A DNA stretch of 64,000 nucleotides from Phycisphaerae bacterium (GTDB lineage Bacteria; Chloroflexota; Anaerolineae; 4572-78; J111). Below are positions 26,561 through 35,318 of the stretch, piece by piece; within the stretch, counting starts at the first letter, position 1, and each line of letters opens with the position of its first letter. A model generated the notes under the pieces. The model was given only the letters and a program-made list of their open reading frames with translations, did no database searches and had not been told where the DNA came from. The stretch is taken from the NCBI GenBank assembly GCA_028285035.1, contig JANQQF010000071.1, forward strand, positions 88,774 to 152,773, written 5' to 3'. Position numbers and translations under genes: made by a program.

Positions 26561-27337
26561 ATGGTCAAGTATGATGACAAGGCTGCGCAGGAGATCGAGC
26601 GCAGTTACCTGACACCGGAAGTGGCACAACAGCGTATCCGAACGCTAGCGGGGCTAGCCCTACAGTCTGGGGAACAGGTTCTTGATGCAGGATGCGGAAC
26701 GGGGTTTCTCACCCAAGAGATGGCTATGGTGGTGGGGCCAGACGGCTTTGTGGTTGGCATTGATAAGAGCTTGGACATGCTTGAGCTAGCCAAGAAACGA
26801 TGTCAAGGGCTAACCCAGGTTCAACTAAAACAAGGTGGGCTGGAAGATATGCCGGAACAGGACGAACGCTTTGACGCGGTGGCCTGTACGCAAGTTTTGC
26901 TGTACCTTTCCGATGTGCCAAGAGCCCTCTCGGAGATACATCGTGTCCTAAAACCTGGCGGACGTATTGCCGTAATCGAGACCGATTGGCGTGGTGTCGT
27001 TTTGAACAGCACTGACGAAGCACTAAGCCGCCGAATGCTGGCCGCTTGGGATGACGCAGTCCCGAGTCCTAATCTCCCAGTGCAATTGGGGCCACTTCTA
27101 AGGACTCAAGGCTTCACCGCAACGCGGGTCGAGGCCATCCCGATTCTCAACACGAGTTATGCCTCCACCAACTTCGGCGTTGGTACCTGTGAGTGGATTG
27201 CTCGCTATGCGCAAGAGCGGGGTGCGGTCTCCGTAGCGGAGGCAGCGGCTTGGTTAAACGACCTGAGAGGCTTAGGTGAGCAAGACGCATTTTTCTTCTG
27301 TGTCAATCGGTTTCTATTCACAGCAGTCAAATTATAA
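26561..27337 (+). CDS. class I SAM-dependent methyltransferase (UbiE/ArsM-like)
   Basis: The 258-residue enzyme has motif I VLDAGCGTGFLTQEMA, GIDKSLDML (acidic loop), CTQVLLYLSDVPRALSEIHRVLKPGGRIAVIETDW. The end of the protein is shorter than ArsM and lacks the paired cysteines of arsenite methyltransferases, so a small-molecule C- or O-methyltransferase is more likely. It probably shares a transcript with the upstream metallo-hydrolase. Confidence 0.8.
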   Translation: MVKYDDKAAQEIERSYLTPEVAQQRIRTLAGLALQSGEQVLDAGCGTGFLTQEMAMVVGPDGFVVGIDKSLDMLELAKKRCQGLTQVQLKQGGLEDMPEQDERFDAVACTQVLLYLSDVPRALSEIHRVLKPGGRIAVIETDWRGVVLNSTDEALSRRMLAAWDDAVPSPNLPVQLGPLLRTQGFTATRVEAIPILNTSYASTNFGVGTCEWIARYAQERGAVSVAEAAAWLNDLRGLGEQDAFFFCVNRFLFTAVKL

Positions 27338-27394
27338 ATTGGTAGCGGATACAACAAGCCTAACTGTAGATAACTCAAAAAAGCATACTAGCCT

Positions 27395-27490
27395 GTGGTT
27401 GCGATCCAATTTGAGGCACCTGATGCTAATGAAGTTGAGCAATTAACCAAGCTACTGGTAAAATTGATGAAAGGAGTCCAAGAAGATTAA
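27395..27490 (+). CDS. possible 31-residue small ORF with GTG start
   Basis: GTG 27395 opens MVAIQFEAPDANEVEQLTKL then LVKLMKGVQED, ending just before the next gene. The peptide looks like an amphipathic helix, but there is no ribosome binding site and the frame may be a relic of a longer gene. Confidence 0.2.
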   Translation: MVAIQFEAPDANEVEQLTKLLVKLMKGVQED

Positions 27491-27505
27491 CTGGAGCGTA
27501 TTCAC

Positions 27506-27970
27506 ATGGATGAGCAAACGTTTGATGCCTATGTTGAAGAGGCCTATGCCTGGTTGTTGGATCGGCAGGCGGAGCTAGAAGAGAGGTATCATATTGGCAC
27601 TGGCCATTATGATGATTTTTGGTATGAGCAGCACGTTGGTTATTTACAGTTCCTAATTGAGGATACTGTTGAAATTGAATTTCCGATTATTTTTATTGGT
27701 TCGTGGAATAACCAACGCGAGTCTTATATGTGGTCGTGGGCCAATGAATATACCATTCAAGAACGTCGCGATGAAGGGTTGCCGCTTCGTGAGCTAGCAG
27801 ACATCACAGGAAAATCGATTTTCACCTACGAGTCTCCGTTTGATTGCGATGAACAGATGGCCTGGCAGCTCGCCGCGATGGCTGCCCGTCATTTAGGGGC
27901 GATTGGTGTTTACCGAGCGCCCGAGGGTGATGCCCTTGAGATTTTTCTGGCCATTCTGTCGCCTGAGTAA
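27506..27970 (+). CDS. hypothetical protein, DUF6882-like
   Basis: This is a 154-residue soluble acidic protein with many Trp and Tyr residues (AYAWLLDRQAELEERYHIG, YMWSWANEYTIQERRDEGLP, EQMAWQLAAMAARHLGAIGVYR). The layout resembles the DUF6882 group of short bacterial proteins, but I could not confirm this. No catalytic motif stands out. Confidence 0.6.
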   Translation: MDEQTFDAYVEEAYAWLLDRQAELEERYHIGTGHYDDFWYEQHVGYLQFLIEDTVEIEFPIIFIGSWNNQRESYMWSWANEYTIQERRDEGLPLRELADITGKSIFTYESPFDCDEQMAWQLAAMAARHLGAIGVYRAPEGDALEIFLAILSPE

Positions 27971-28042
27971 GTTAGGCGAATTGAATGACAAATTAAATAA
28001 TAGCATTTTTATGATATATTAAGTTTTTGAGAGCCACTGCTT

Positions 28043-28960
28043 ATGCAAATTTTGTGGAAATCCTATGAAGAGTATTATGGTTACGTTGCTCCTAGAGTTG
28101 TTATGGAAAACAACTTCCAATCTCATAATATCTTTTCTTCATTTGAGCATATAAAACGCTTACAAGAGGCAAAACTAGAACTCAATTCATTAGTAAACGA
28201 ATTGACAAAAATGGGGTTTGCTGACCAGTGGTCAAGTAACGAAAAGTGGAAGAAACTTCCTGAAGCACGATTACATGTTCTTGACTTAGCTTCGGCAGGA
28301 GAAATATTTTTATTTTATAATCGAAGATTGGCAAAATCTAATGCCTCTTATATTTTTCTGCACCAAAAAGATATTGATGAACATTGGGAAAGATATTCTA
28401 CAAGTGACAGAATATTTCGCGAAGTATCTGAGTTAGTTCTTGCGACGAAAAGTATGCTTGAAGCATATGAGGATATTGTAAACGAAGACTCCAAATTCTT
28501 ATTAACTGACATAGATCTACCAAATGAGTTAAAAGCAGATTTTGTTTTGGCTAGAGATTTATTCTCGGTTGGATTCGATGAAGTTGGGCTTCTGATTACA
28601 GGGCGTGGGCTTGAAGGTGTATTAAAGGCAATTGCCAAAAAAAAGCGAATAAAGATTTTGGTTAGAGGAAAACAATTTTTTGCACATGACGCCAGATTTT
28701 ATGATCTAATAGAAGTATTGGCTCGAGTAAAGTGGCAAAAAGATAAATCTCGTCTTATTAGTAGTGATGTAAAGAGTCTACTTCATTTTTTACGATCTGT
28801 AAGAAACAGTGGCGCTCATCCTACTGCAGATAAAAATAATTCTTTAGTAAGTTACCGAGAAATGGCGATGGTTTCTGCTCAAATAGCAAACACACTTTGG
28901 GAGAAAGTCACCATTGAACGGGCTAGAATATTAAGGTCTACAATTAACAAGGATTGGTAA
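28043..28960 (+). CDS. hypothetical protein with HEPN/DUF4145-like C-terminus
   Basis: This 305-residue helical protein is unusually A+T-rich compared with its neighbours. The C-terminal half resembles DUF4145/HEPN modules: LARDLFSVGFDEVGLLITGRGLEGVLKAIA followed by SLLHFLRSVRNSGAHPTAD, where R-N-S-G-A-H matches the R-x4-H RNase motif. Such proteins are often found in defence islands, but nothing nearby supports a complete system. Recent horizontal gain is likely. Confidence 0.6.
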   Translation: MQILWKSYEEYYGYVAPRVVMENNFQSHNIFSSFEHIKRLQEAKLELNSLVNELTKMGFADQWSSNEKWKKLPEARLHVLDLASAGEIFLFYNRRLAKSNASYIFLHQKDIDEHWERYSTSDRIFREVSELVLATKSMLEAYEDIVNEDSKFLLTDIDLPNELKADFVLARDLFSVGFDEVGLLITGRGLEGVLKAIAKKKRIKILVRGKQFFAHDARFYDLIEVLARVKWQKDKSRLISSDVKSLLHFLRSVRNSGAHPTADKNNSLVSYREMAMVSAQIANTLWEKVTIERARILRSTINKDW

Positions 28961-29092
28961 GCAGTAGTGCAATATAATGAGCGATTTGTATGCCACCTAG
29001 CAAGTGTGGCTTTTATGGCAAGCTCTGCTAGTAATCCGAATCTAGGATTGCAGGGTGAAAAATCTGAGAATAATCAATAATAAGGATTAACT

Positions 29093-30097
29093 ATGCTACG
29101 TTGGGGAATATTAGGTACAAGTTTCATATCTGACACGATGGCGAGTGTCATTCAAGCGGACTCGGAATCAAAGTTGCAGGCAGTGGCAGGAAGACAACCA
29201 CAAGCCATTAACGACTTTGCGGCAAAATTTTCGATCCCCAACAAATACGACAACTATCAAGCCCTGATCAGCGACCCAGCCGTTGACATCGTCTATATTG
29301 GTCTGCCCAACCATTTGCACCACACCTATGTGCTTGCGTGTGTGGCCGCAGGCAAGGATATTCTGTGTGAGAAATCGCTGTCGATTGACCTGGAAAAAAC
29401 GCAGATGATTGTGGATGCGGTCAGTGAGTCACAGGTCTTTTTTATCGAAGGGCTGATGTACCTGCACCACCCCTTGATGAAGAAGTTGGTTAGCCTGCTT
29501 GAGAATGAGGCAATTGGCCGGATTAGAACCATCACGGGACAATATTGCGCTGACATTGCTCAGTTTGTCAACCCCGACAGCAAAGGGGCGATTTATAACC
29601 TCGGCTGTTATCCGGTATCCTTATTGCACTTAGTCCTGCAAACGACTTACGGCAGCGAGGTATGGGCCGACTTTGAGGTGTCAGGCTTTGGCAATGTCTC
29701 GGAGAAAGATGGTAACATTTGTGAGGCATCGTTGAATTTAGCCCTCGCCAACGGCGTCACCACCAGAATTCACACGGCGGAAACGTTCGGGATGTTTTCA
29801 GGTTTTGTCATCGTCGGTGAAACAGGCACGTTACGGTTCGCCTCGAATCCGTGGTTGCCGGAAAAAGAGGGAAATGTCATCACGCTGACGCCCTTTGAGG
29901 GTGAGGCTCAGAGTATAGAGGTGACAGCCGAGGGGGATGCGTTTTTCTATCAGATCAAGCACATTCGCGAAGCCATCCAACAAGGTCGTCGAGACATCGA
30001 CCGCCCTGCCCCAAAATTGCAGAATTCTTTTGAGATTATGCAGATTTTGTCGCAGTGGGAAGCGGCAAGTTGGGATCATTTGAGTACTGAAAAATAG
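29093..30097 (+). CDS. Gfo/Idh/MocA family NAD(P)-dependent oxidoreductase
   Basis: This 334-residue sugar- or inositol-type dehydrogenase has an N-terminal Rossmann fold (WGILGTSFISDTMA, VDIVYIGLPNHLHHTYV) and the dinucleotide/catalytic segment AGKDILCEKSLS. The usual EKP is EKS here. A C-terminal beta-sheet domain follows (GAIYNLGCYPVSLLHLVL). Substrate unknown. It is monocistronic. Confidence 0.85.
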   Translation: MLRWGILGTSFISDTMASVIQADSESKLQAVAGRQPQAINDFAAKFSIPNKYDNYQALISDPAVDIVYIGLPNHLHHTYVLACVAAGKDILCEKSLSIDLEKTQMIVDAVSESQVFFIEGLMYLHHPLMKKLVSLLENEAIGRIRTITGQYCADIAQFVNPDSKGAIYNLGCYPVSLLHLVLQTTYGSEVWADFEVSGFGNVSEKDGNICEASLNLALANGVTTRIHTAETFGMFSGFVIVGETGTLRFASNPWLPEKEGNVITLTPFEGEAQSIEVTAEGDAFFYQIKHIREAIQQGRRDIDRPAPKLQNSFEIMQILSQWEAASWDHLSTEK

Positions 30098-30190
30098 TCC
30101 TCCTCATTCCCCCAAGGCTATTAAATACCGGGATGATTGAGGTGGCTCCGATCATTATGAGGCCTAATCGATTGGTTCAGGGAATCGGAC

Positions 30191-30284
30191 ATTAGCCCCC
30201 CTAGCCCTCTCAAAGGTGCCCTTCCAAAGGAAGGGGGGAATCCAGAGATTTTCTTCCCCCTCTGGGAGATCGAGGGGGCTTAAC
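30191..30284. repeat. GC-rich palindromic element (AGCCCCC...GGGGGCT)
   Basis: Nested palindrome with TTAGCCCCCCTAGCCCTC at one end and GAGGGGGCTTAA at the other, and an internal GCCCTTCC/GGAAGG hairpin. Copies of the same type lie at 40816-40886 and inside 50584-50753. It lies between the convergent oxidoreductase and amine oxidase genes and may serve as terminator for both. Confidence 0.6.
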
Positions 30285-30293
30285 ACCTCTGCC

Positions 30294-31391
30294 TCATTCC
30301 GCCCCTGCAATCACCCGTTTAGCCACCTGCTCCCCGATATAAATCGCGCCATCCAAATAGCCACCATTGACAGGCGATACCTCTGTGCTGGCCCAATGCA
30401 ATCGGCCAGCCATTTGTGGTTTTTGCAGGAGCGGATGGCCATATCGTGGGTGTTCGGTCTGAGCAGTAGTACTCATCGTGGTAAAGGGTTCTTTGGCCCA
30501 ATTGAGGTCGGCATAGTGGATCGGTTGCTGAGCTTGCGGGCCAAAGAGGCGAACGGCTTGAGCAATGACCGCTTGCTGCCGTTCTTCAAACGACAATCTC
30601 CGGCCAAAACTATGATCGCCCAACCAGCCAAATATGGCCCCATAGGTTTCATCTCCTGGGGTTAAATCGTGAAATTGATTGATTGGTCCCACGTGGCTAA
30701 TCCCTAGCCCCGACAACCCCTGCTCGCGCCAAAAGGGTGTTTCATATACCAATACCGCTTTCATTGCCTGCCCCATCCAGGTTTGAGTCTGCTGCATAGC
30801 TTGAACCACCTTATCCGGCAAGGCTGGGGTAAATTGCAGCGTCTCTATAATCAAACGAGGAGGCAGGGTCACAATTACATGTTTGGCCTGATAAAGATGA
30901 CTTTGCTCGCCTTGTTTTACCGCAATCTGTATCGAACCCTCACGTTGCTCAAAGACCTGAGCCACAGTATCAAATACAATCCAATCCTTTGGAAGATGAG
31001 CCGCCACGCTATCAATCAGACGGCGGACGCCGCCTACAAAGCGATAGGAATGGGGCATTGGCGGGGCCACAAAACGCTGGGGAGCGCTCTGTGGCCCGTG
31101 ATCAAAAATCGCGTGGCCCGTTTCGAATTGATCAAATGATTCAAGCCCTAATTCACCCAGCAACCGCTTGACATTGTGGTGATCTTCCCAAAACCAGGCC
31201 GGACCAAGATCGAAGGCATGATCACCGACATTTGTGCTAAAAATCCGCCCGCCCAGTCGATCCCGAGCTTCCAATATCAGCGCCTGACGCCCAGCCTGTT
31301 GAAGACGCCAAGCTATCATCAGACCAGATAGCCCCGCCCCAATAATTATTGTTTCAACTTCGATAAGATTATCGTGATGTTCAAGTCGCAT
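30294..31391 (-). CDS. FAD-dependent amine oxidase (monoamine-oxidase-like)
   Basis: This 365-residue flavoenzyme has the N-terminal FAD site VETIIIGAGLSGLMIAWRLQQAGRQALILEARDRLGGRIFS, a middle substrate domain and the C-terminal FAD-contacting stretch RLHWASTEVSPVNGGYLDGAIYIGEQVA. It is shorter than classical monoamine oxidases (about 450-500) but typical for short bacterial members. Substrate unknown. Confidence 0.85.
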   Translation of the reverse strand: MRLEHHDNLIEVETIIIGAGLSGLMIAWRLQQAGRQALILEARDRLGGRIFSTNVGDHAFDLGPAWFWEDHHNVKRLLGELGLESFDQFETGHAIFDHGPQSAPQRFVAPPMPHSYRFVGGVRRLIDSVAAHLPKDWIVFDTVAQVFEQREGSIQIAVKQGEQSHLYQAKHVIVTLPPRLIIETLQFTPALPDKVVQAMQQTQTWMGQAMKAVLVYETPFWREQGLSGLGISHVGPINQFHDLTPGDETYGAIFGWLGDHSFGRRLSFEERQQAVIAQAVRLFGPQAQQPIHYADLNWAKEPFTTMSTTAQTEHPRYGHPLLQKPQMAGRLHWASTEVSPVNGGYLDGAIYIGEQVAKRVIAGAE

Positions 31392-31523
31392 TATACGCTA
31401 CAAAGCTCCAATTGGATCACAAAATAGGTAGATATCAATATACAACCTTGCTAGACGCCACAGGGTCCAGTAATCTTAAGTCTAATACAGTCTCTTCCCA
31501 TCACACCTCAAAATATTTATCAA

Positions 31524-32366
31524 TCACGACTCTGATTGGGGCAGATGAGCCAAACGGGGTTTACCATCGACTAACCCTTGAGACAACATCTTGCTATTGA
31601 CAGTTCTCGTGATGGCAGCGGGGATCAATTTTGACATGATCCGATTAAGCCGACCGGTTAGATGGGTCGGCTGATTAGAAACGAGCGCTTGCAATCCTTC
31701 AGCAACACACTGCTCAACTGGCATCAGTTTCATCGGTAATCTGGATCGATCGATGCCAAATTTTTCGATAACTGGTGTGTCAGTGGGGCCGGGGATTACC
31801 ACGGTTGTATGAAGACCTGCCTGTTTGAATTCGACATGAAGCCCTTGTCCTAGACTGGTCACATATGATTTGGTAGCAGCATCGTTGGCCATATAAGGGA
31901 TACCATCCAAGGCCCCCATCGCCGAGACTAAAATAATGCCGCCACGACCACGGTTTTTTAGCTGAGCGCCATAGTAACGCACCAATCGTAAGTGAGAAAC
32001 AACATTCAGGTTAACGAGCGTCAACAAAGTTTCTTCAGGAATGGTAAGGAATTCCCCAGGAACTCCTGTCCCCGCATTGGAGACAAGCAGCCCAATGTCC
32101 AGATCTTGCGTAACCTGCGTTAGGGTATCCATAAATCCAAGCTCAGACAAATCAGCTTGTACCGCTCGATATTGTACCCCATATGCGGCAGCCAGCTCTT
32201 GGCCTAAGGCCTCCAATAGCGATACACGACGTGCGACAAGTATGATATTAATTCCACTCGCGGCAATCTGCCGGGCAAATTCTTTACCTATGCCAGAGGA
32301 AGCCCCTGTGATAATTGCCCAAGGACCAAATTTATTTTTATCAATTGTTGTGATGGTTTGCTTCAT
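31524..32366 (-). CDS. short-chain dehydrogenase/reductase with altered catalytic Tyr
   Basis: The 280-residue SDR has the cofactor motif IITGASSGIGKEFA, the NAG motif in VSNAGTG and the catalytic Ser in IILVSAMGAL. The position of the catalytic YxxxK is unusual: relatives read PYMAxYAATK, whereas this protein reads PYMANDAATK, so the tyrosine is replaced by Asp (GAT). It may be catalytically impaired or use another residue. It is divergent from a TetR gene and shares the tandem operator at 32437-32476, so it is almost certainly that repressor's target. Confidence 0.85.
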   Translation of the reverse strand: MKQTITTIDKNKFGPWAIITGASSGIGKEFARQIAASGINIILVARRVSLLEALGQELAAAYGVQYRAVQADLSELGFMDTLTQVTQDLDIGLLVSNAGTGVPGEFLTIPEETLLTLVNLNVVSHLRLVRYYGAQLKNRGRGGIILVSAMGALDGIPYMANDAATKSYVTSLGQGLHVEFKQAGLHTTVVIPGPTDTPVIEKFGIDRSRLPMKLMPVEQCVAEGLQALVSNQPTHLTGRLNRIMSKLIPAAITRTVNSKMLSQGLVDGKPRLAHLPQSES

Positions 32367-32436
32367 AATTAGAAATTCCTTTCTTTTGTACTTTAATAAA
32401 ATAGTTAGGCGGATTTAGAATTTTATGCCATAATTC

Positions 32437-32476
32437 AAGTTATATACCTATAACTTAAGTTATAGGTATATAACTT
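32437..32476. promoter_or_regulatory. perfect 40-bp palindrome: two adjacent TetR-type operators
   Basis: The divergent SDR/TetR gap contains two abutting 20-bp sites, AAGTTATATACCTATAACTT and its reverse complement, each of form AAGTTATA-N4-TATAACTT. Together they make an uninterrupted 40-bp palindrome. This is a strong candidate for binding two dimers of the adjacent TetR protein, repressing both genes. Confidence 0.75.
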
Positions 32477-32551
32477 ACAGATTTTTTTGCTTTTGTCAAA
32501 TTGATTTTTTAGTTAGATTGAAAACAACAACAATCTTCGAGGGGTATGGAA

Positions 32552-33133
32552 ATGAGAAAAGATATCGAAACCCGTAAGGAAGAGGTGTACACAATAATCT
32601 CTGAAATCATTGCCGAGCAGGGGATGGCATCTGTCTCGACAAAGTCTGTGGCCCAAAAATTAGGCGTGAGCCAACCAGCCTTGTACAAATATTTCAAAAA
32701 TCGTGACGAAATGTTGATTGGTTTTTTGGAGTATCTGACCCATCTATTAACAGGTATTTTGACTCACATTAATCAATTTGAAACCAGTGAAGAAAAGCTA
32801 CAGGCTTTCTACAATGAACAATTAGCTTTAATCGAAAAAACAAAAATATTACCAAAGGTACTCTTCTTTGAAGAGTTTCATTTAAAACACACAGAGAAGA
32901 GAGAGAAATTACATGAGATGGTTGAAATTTATGAAGAGGGCATCAAGCGGATCATTACTGAAGGCATAAATCGTAATGAGATTATCAATATAGACCCACA
33001 AGTCGCTATTCAATTTATTAAAGGCGCGATTCTTTCTGCTTACTTGAACTGGATACTCGCTGGGATGACCTATTCTTTGGTTGATCAGCAGCAGGGGTTT
33101 ATGACATTCTTGAGGCAAACACTTTTAAAGTGA
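32552..33133 (+). CDS. TetR/AcrR-family repressor
   Basis: This is a 193-residue TetR regulator with the N-terminal helix-turn-helix GMASVSTKSVAQKLGVSQPALYKYFKNRDEML and a ligand-binding helical C-terminal part. ATG 32552 has GAGGGG 7 nt upstream; an ATG at 32546 is too close to it. It faces the SDR gene across the 40-bp palindrome, so autoregulation and SDR control are likely. The inducer is unknown, perhaps a hydrophobic alcohol or ketone handled by the SDR. Confidence 0.9.
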   Translation: MRKDIETRKEEVYTIISEIIAEQGMASVSTKSVAQKLGVSQPALYKYFKNRDEMLIGFLEYLTHLLTGILTHINQFETSEEKLQAFYNEQLALIEKTKILPKVLFFEEFHLKHTEKREKLHEMVEIYEEGIKRIITEGINRNEIINIDPQVAIQFIKGAILSAYLNWILAGMTYSLVDQQQGFMTFLRQTLLK

Positions 33134-33169
33134 TCAGAAAAAAATGCATCATTTGATCTAAGAAAACCC

Positions 33170-33198
33170 TTGACAAACTAATGATATTAGTTTATAAT
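33170..33198 (+). promoter_or_regulatory. sigma70 promoter with embedded operator
   Basis: A consensus promoter, TTGACA (33170-33175), 17 bp, TATAAT (33193-33198), drives the MBL-TetR operon. The spacer is filled by a perfect inverted repeat AAACTAAT-GAT-ATTAGTTT (33175-33193), so a bound repressor would cover both hexamers. The TetR encoded two genes downstream is the obvious ligand. Confidence 0.8.
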
Positions 33199-33241
33199 CT
33201 AATTATATCAGTTAATATTTTCATGCCAGCAGGAGGGCACA

Positions 33242-33931
33242 ATGAAAGTTAAGCATATTTCAAATAATCTAATCCAATTAACAAAGTGGGGAGCCTTTAA
33301 CTGTTTTCTCGTAAGGGAAGACGATGGCTTTACCTTAATTGATACGGCAATGCCAAACTGTAGTCAGGCCATTTTAGAAACGGCGCAGCGTCAGGGGTTA
33401 GAAATTAAGCGGGTGCTACTCACCCATGCACACACAGACCACGTTGGTTCCTTGGATGAGCTCTCGGCCCAGCTCCCTTCGGCTGAGTTTCTGTTTAGTG
33501 CCCGGACCGAACAATTTCTACGAGGAGACATCACCTTGGCGGCTGGCGAGCCAGACAGCAAGATTCGTGGTGGATTTGTTAAGCGGTCTACCCAAGCCAC
33601 ACGACATATTGAAGCGGATGAGATGATCGGCTCGCTGAAAGTTATTCCCGCTCCAGGGCACGCGCCGGACCATTTAGCCTATCTTGACACTCGGGATGGA
33701 ACCTTGTTTGGGGGTGACTCCTTTCAGACACAGGGCGGTATCGCCGTAGCGGGTACACTAAAATTACTCTTCCCATTCCCAGCCTTTGCCACTTGGCACA
33801 AACCCACCGCCTTACAAACGGCCAAACGCCTACGGTCAATTGAACCCAGTCGCTTGGCGGTTGGGCACGGCCCTGTGCTCGACAAACCCTTGGCTGTGAT
33901 GGATCAAGCGATTCGTAAAGTAGAGAGGTAA
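33242..33931 (+). CDS. metallo-beta-lactamase-fold hydrolase
   Basis: A 229-residue MBL protein with a canonical zinc site: LLTHAHTDHVGS (HxHxDH), APGHAPDHLAYL, FGGDSFQTQGG and the final VGHGPV. It resembles short YflN/glyoxalase-II-like hydrolases. GGAGG precedes the start. The stop is one base from the start of the TetR gene, so the two are an operon under the promoter at 33170. Confidence 0.88.
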   Translation: MKVKHISNNLIQLTKWGAFNCFLVREDDGFTLIDTAMPNCSQAILETAQRQGLEIKRVLLTHAHTDHVGSLDELSAQLPSAEFLFSARTEQFLRGDITLAAGEPDSKIRGGFVKRSTQATRHIEADEMIGSLKVIPAPGHAPDHLAYLDTRDGTLFGGDSFQTQGGIAVAGTLKLLFPFPAFATWHKPTALQTAKRLRSIEPSRLAVGHGPVLDKPLAVMDQAIRKVER

Positions 33932-33932
33932 G

Positions 33933-34496
33933 ATGGCAAAAACACGACGCTTGAAGCGAGAGATGGTGATTGAGACCGCCGCCCGGATGGCTGATGAGGC
34001 GGGTGATGTACAACAGCTAACGCTAGCCAAACTCGCGTCGGCTCTCGATATTCGTACACCATCACTATACAACCATATCAAAAATCTGGACGATTTACAT
34101 CAAGCCTTAGCGCTGTGGGGGCTACAAAAAATCTTGGATGAGATGCAAAAGGCCAGCTTGGGGAAGATAGGTCGGGAGGCTTTACAAGCAATGGCTCATC
34201 TATATCGTGATTTCGCCCATCGTCACCCTGGGGTCTATCCCCTGATCTTACGGGCCCCAGCACCGGACGATACAGCCCACCAAGCTCTTTCTGAGCAAAC
34301 GGTCCAAACCTTGTTATTACTGCTTGCTTCAGGAGGCCTCAAAGGAGACATCGCTCTCCACGCAATCCGAGGCCTCCGCAGTGTGATGCATGGTTTTGTT
34401 GCGCTGGAAATGGCAGGGGGTTTTGGGCTTGATTTATCCCAGGATGAGAGTTATGAGTTTGTGATTAACACCTATCTGGACGGGCTGGGAATATGA
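33933..34496 (+). CDS. TetR/AcrR-family repressor with WHG C-terminal domain
   Basis: The 187-residue protein has the TetR DNA-binding helices (VQQLTLAKLASALDIRTPSLYNHIKNLDDLHQALALWGL) and a C-terminal domain with HRHPGVYPLILRAP and RGLRSVMHGFVALEMAGGFG, the TetR_C WHG pattern. It is co-transcribed with the MBL hydrolase and probably binds the palindrome inside their promoter. Confidence 0.9.
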   Translation: MAKTRRLKREMVIETAARMADEAGDVQQLTLAKLASALDIRTPSLYNHIKNLDDLHQALALWGLQKILDEMQKASLGKIGREALQAMAHLYRDFAHRHPGVYPLILRAPAPDDTAHQALSEQTVQTLLLLLASGGLKGDIALHAIRGLRSVMHGFVALEMAGGFGLDLSQDESYEFVINTYLDGLGI

Positions 34497-34503
34497 TCTA
34501 GCT

Positions 34504-34541
34504 ACCGACGGGCACCCACAAGGGATGACCGCCCCTACCCC
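34504..34541. repeat. short GGGCACCCACAAGGG-type repeat
   Basis: ACCGACGGGCACCCACAAGGGATGACCGCCCCTAC-like sequence, typical of a small palindromic element spread in Chloroflexota and cyanobacterial genomes, lies between the convergent TetR and MBL genes. Confidence 0.45.
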
Positions 34542-34571
34542 CTCCTGGATGCCTGTTGATCCTCAATTAGC

Positions 34572-35318
34572 TCAAGCCGTTGGGGCACGGCCTTGTTCTA
34601 AGGCCTCACTAATAATATGACGCATCCGCTCAATTTCCTGAGCAATAGCTCCTCCAGTGATAACATTGCCGTGGCCTGGCACAATGATCTGTGGAGCCAG
34701 CGCCTCAATTAAATCCAGAGACTTAAGCCAAGCTTGCCAATCGTTTGCTGTTCCCGCTTCGAGATTGGGGATGTAGTGGGTCACGATACAATCGGCGCAA
34801 AACAGGACTTGGTCAGTTGGATTATAAACGGAGCAATTGATGGGGGTATGACCCGGAGTGGCTAAAATTTCAACAATAACGCCCCCTAAATCAAAAGAGT
34901 CTCCTGGCTTTAGGGGGCAATTCGGATTAGTCACAGCCGTGTCTAAAAAGAACGCATCTGTTTCCTGTTTTTTCTGACGGGTTGCGTTGAGGATGCTTTG
35001 ATTATACTCATCCTTCTCCCCTTGAAACTGGGGGTGTGTTCGTTGGATGTCAGGATGACCATAAATGTCAATGCCCCGGCTACGAAAAAAACCATTGCCC
35101 CCAATGTGATCAAAGTGAGGTTCGCAGTTGACCACAATCATTTCATTATCGGCTCGCACTGCGGAGGCATACCCATAAATCGTCTGGCCTGCCAGCAGAT
35201 TCATCCCAGTATCAATGATAATGGTTTTTTCCTGACCGACCACAAATCCAGCATTCACGACCCACGGGGGAATCGCTCCCAATCCCGTCACTGCATAGCT
35301 TGTTGGGGAAAGTTGCAC
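34572..35318 (-). CDS. metallo-beta-lactamase-fold protein with variant metal motif
   Basis: This is a 248-residue MBL-fold protein. The usual HxHxDH reads EPHFDHIGG, with Glu in place of the first His. The remaining ligands are visible in TPGHTP, CADCIV and PGHGNV. Variants with NxEPHFDH occur in some MBL subfamilies, so this may be a genuine subclass with changed metal binding. Its ATG overlaps the stop of the fatty acid desaturase gene, so the two are translationally coupled, and a role in lipid-linked chemistry is possible. Confidence 0.8.
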   Translation of the reverse strand: MQLSPTSYAVTGLGAIPPWVVNAGFVVGQEKTIIIDTGMNLLAGQTIYGYASAVRADNEMIVVNCEPHFDHIGGNGFFRSRGIDIYGHPDIQRTHPQFQGEKDEYNQSILNATRQKKQETDAFFLDTAVTNPNCPLKPGDSFDLGGVIVEILATPGHTPINCSVYNPTDQVLFCADCIVTHYIPNLEAGTANDWQAWLKSLDLIEALAPQIIVPGHGNVITGGAIAQEIERMRHIISEALEQGRAPTA

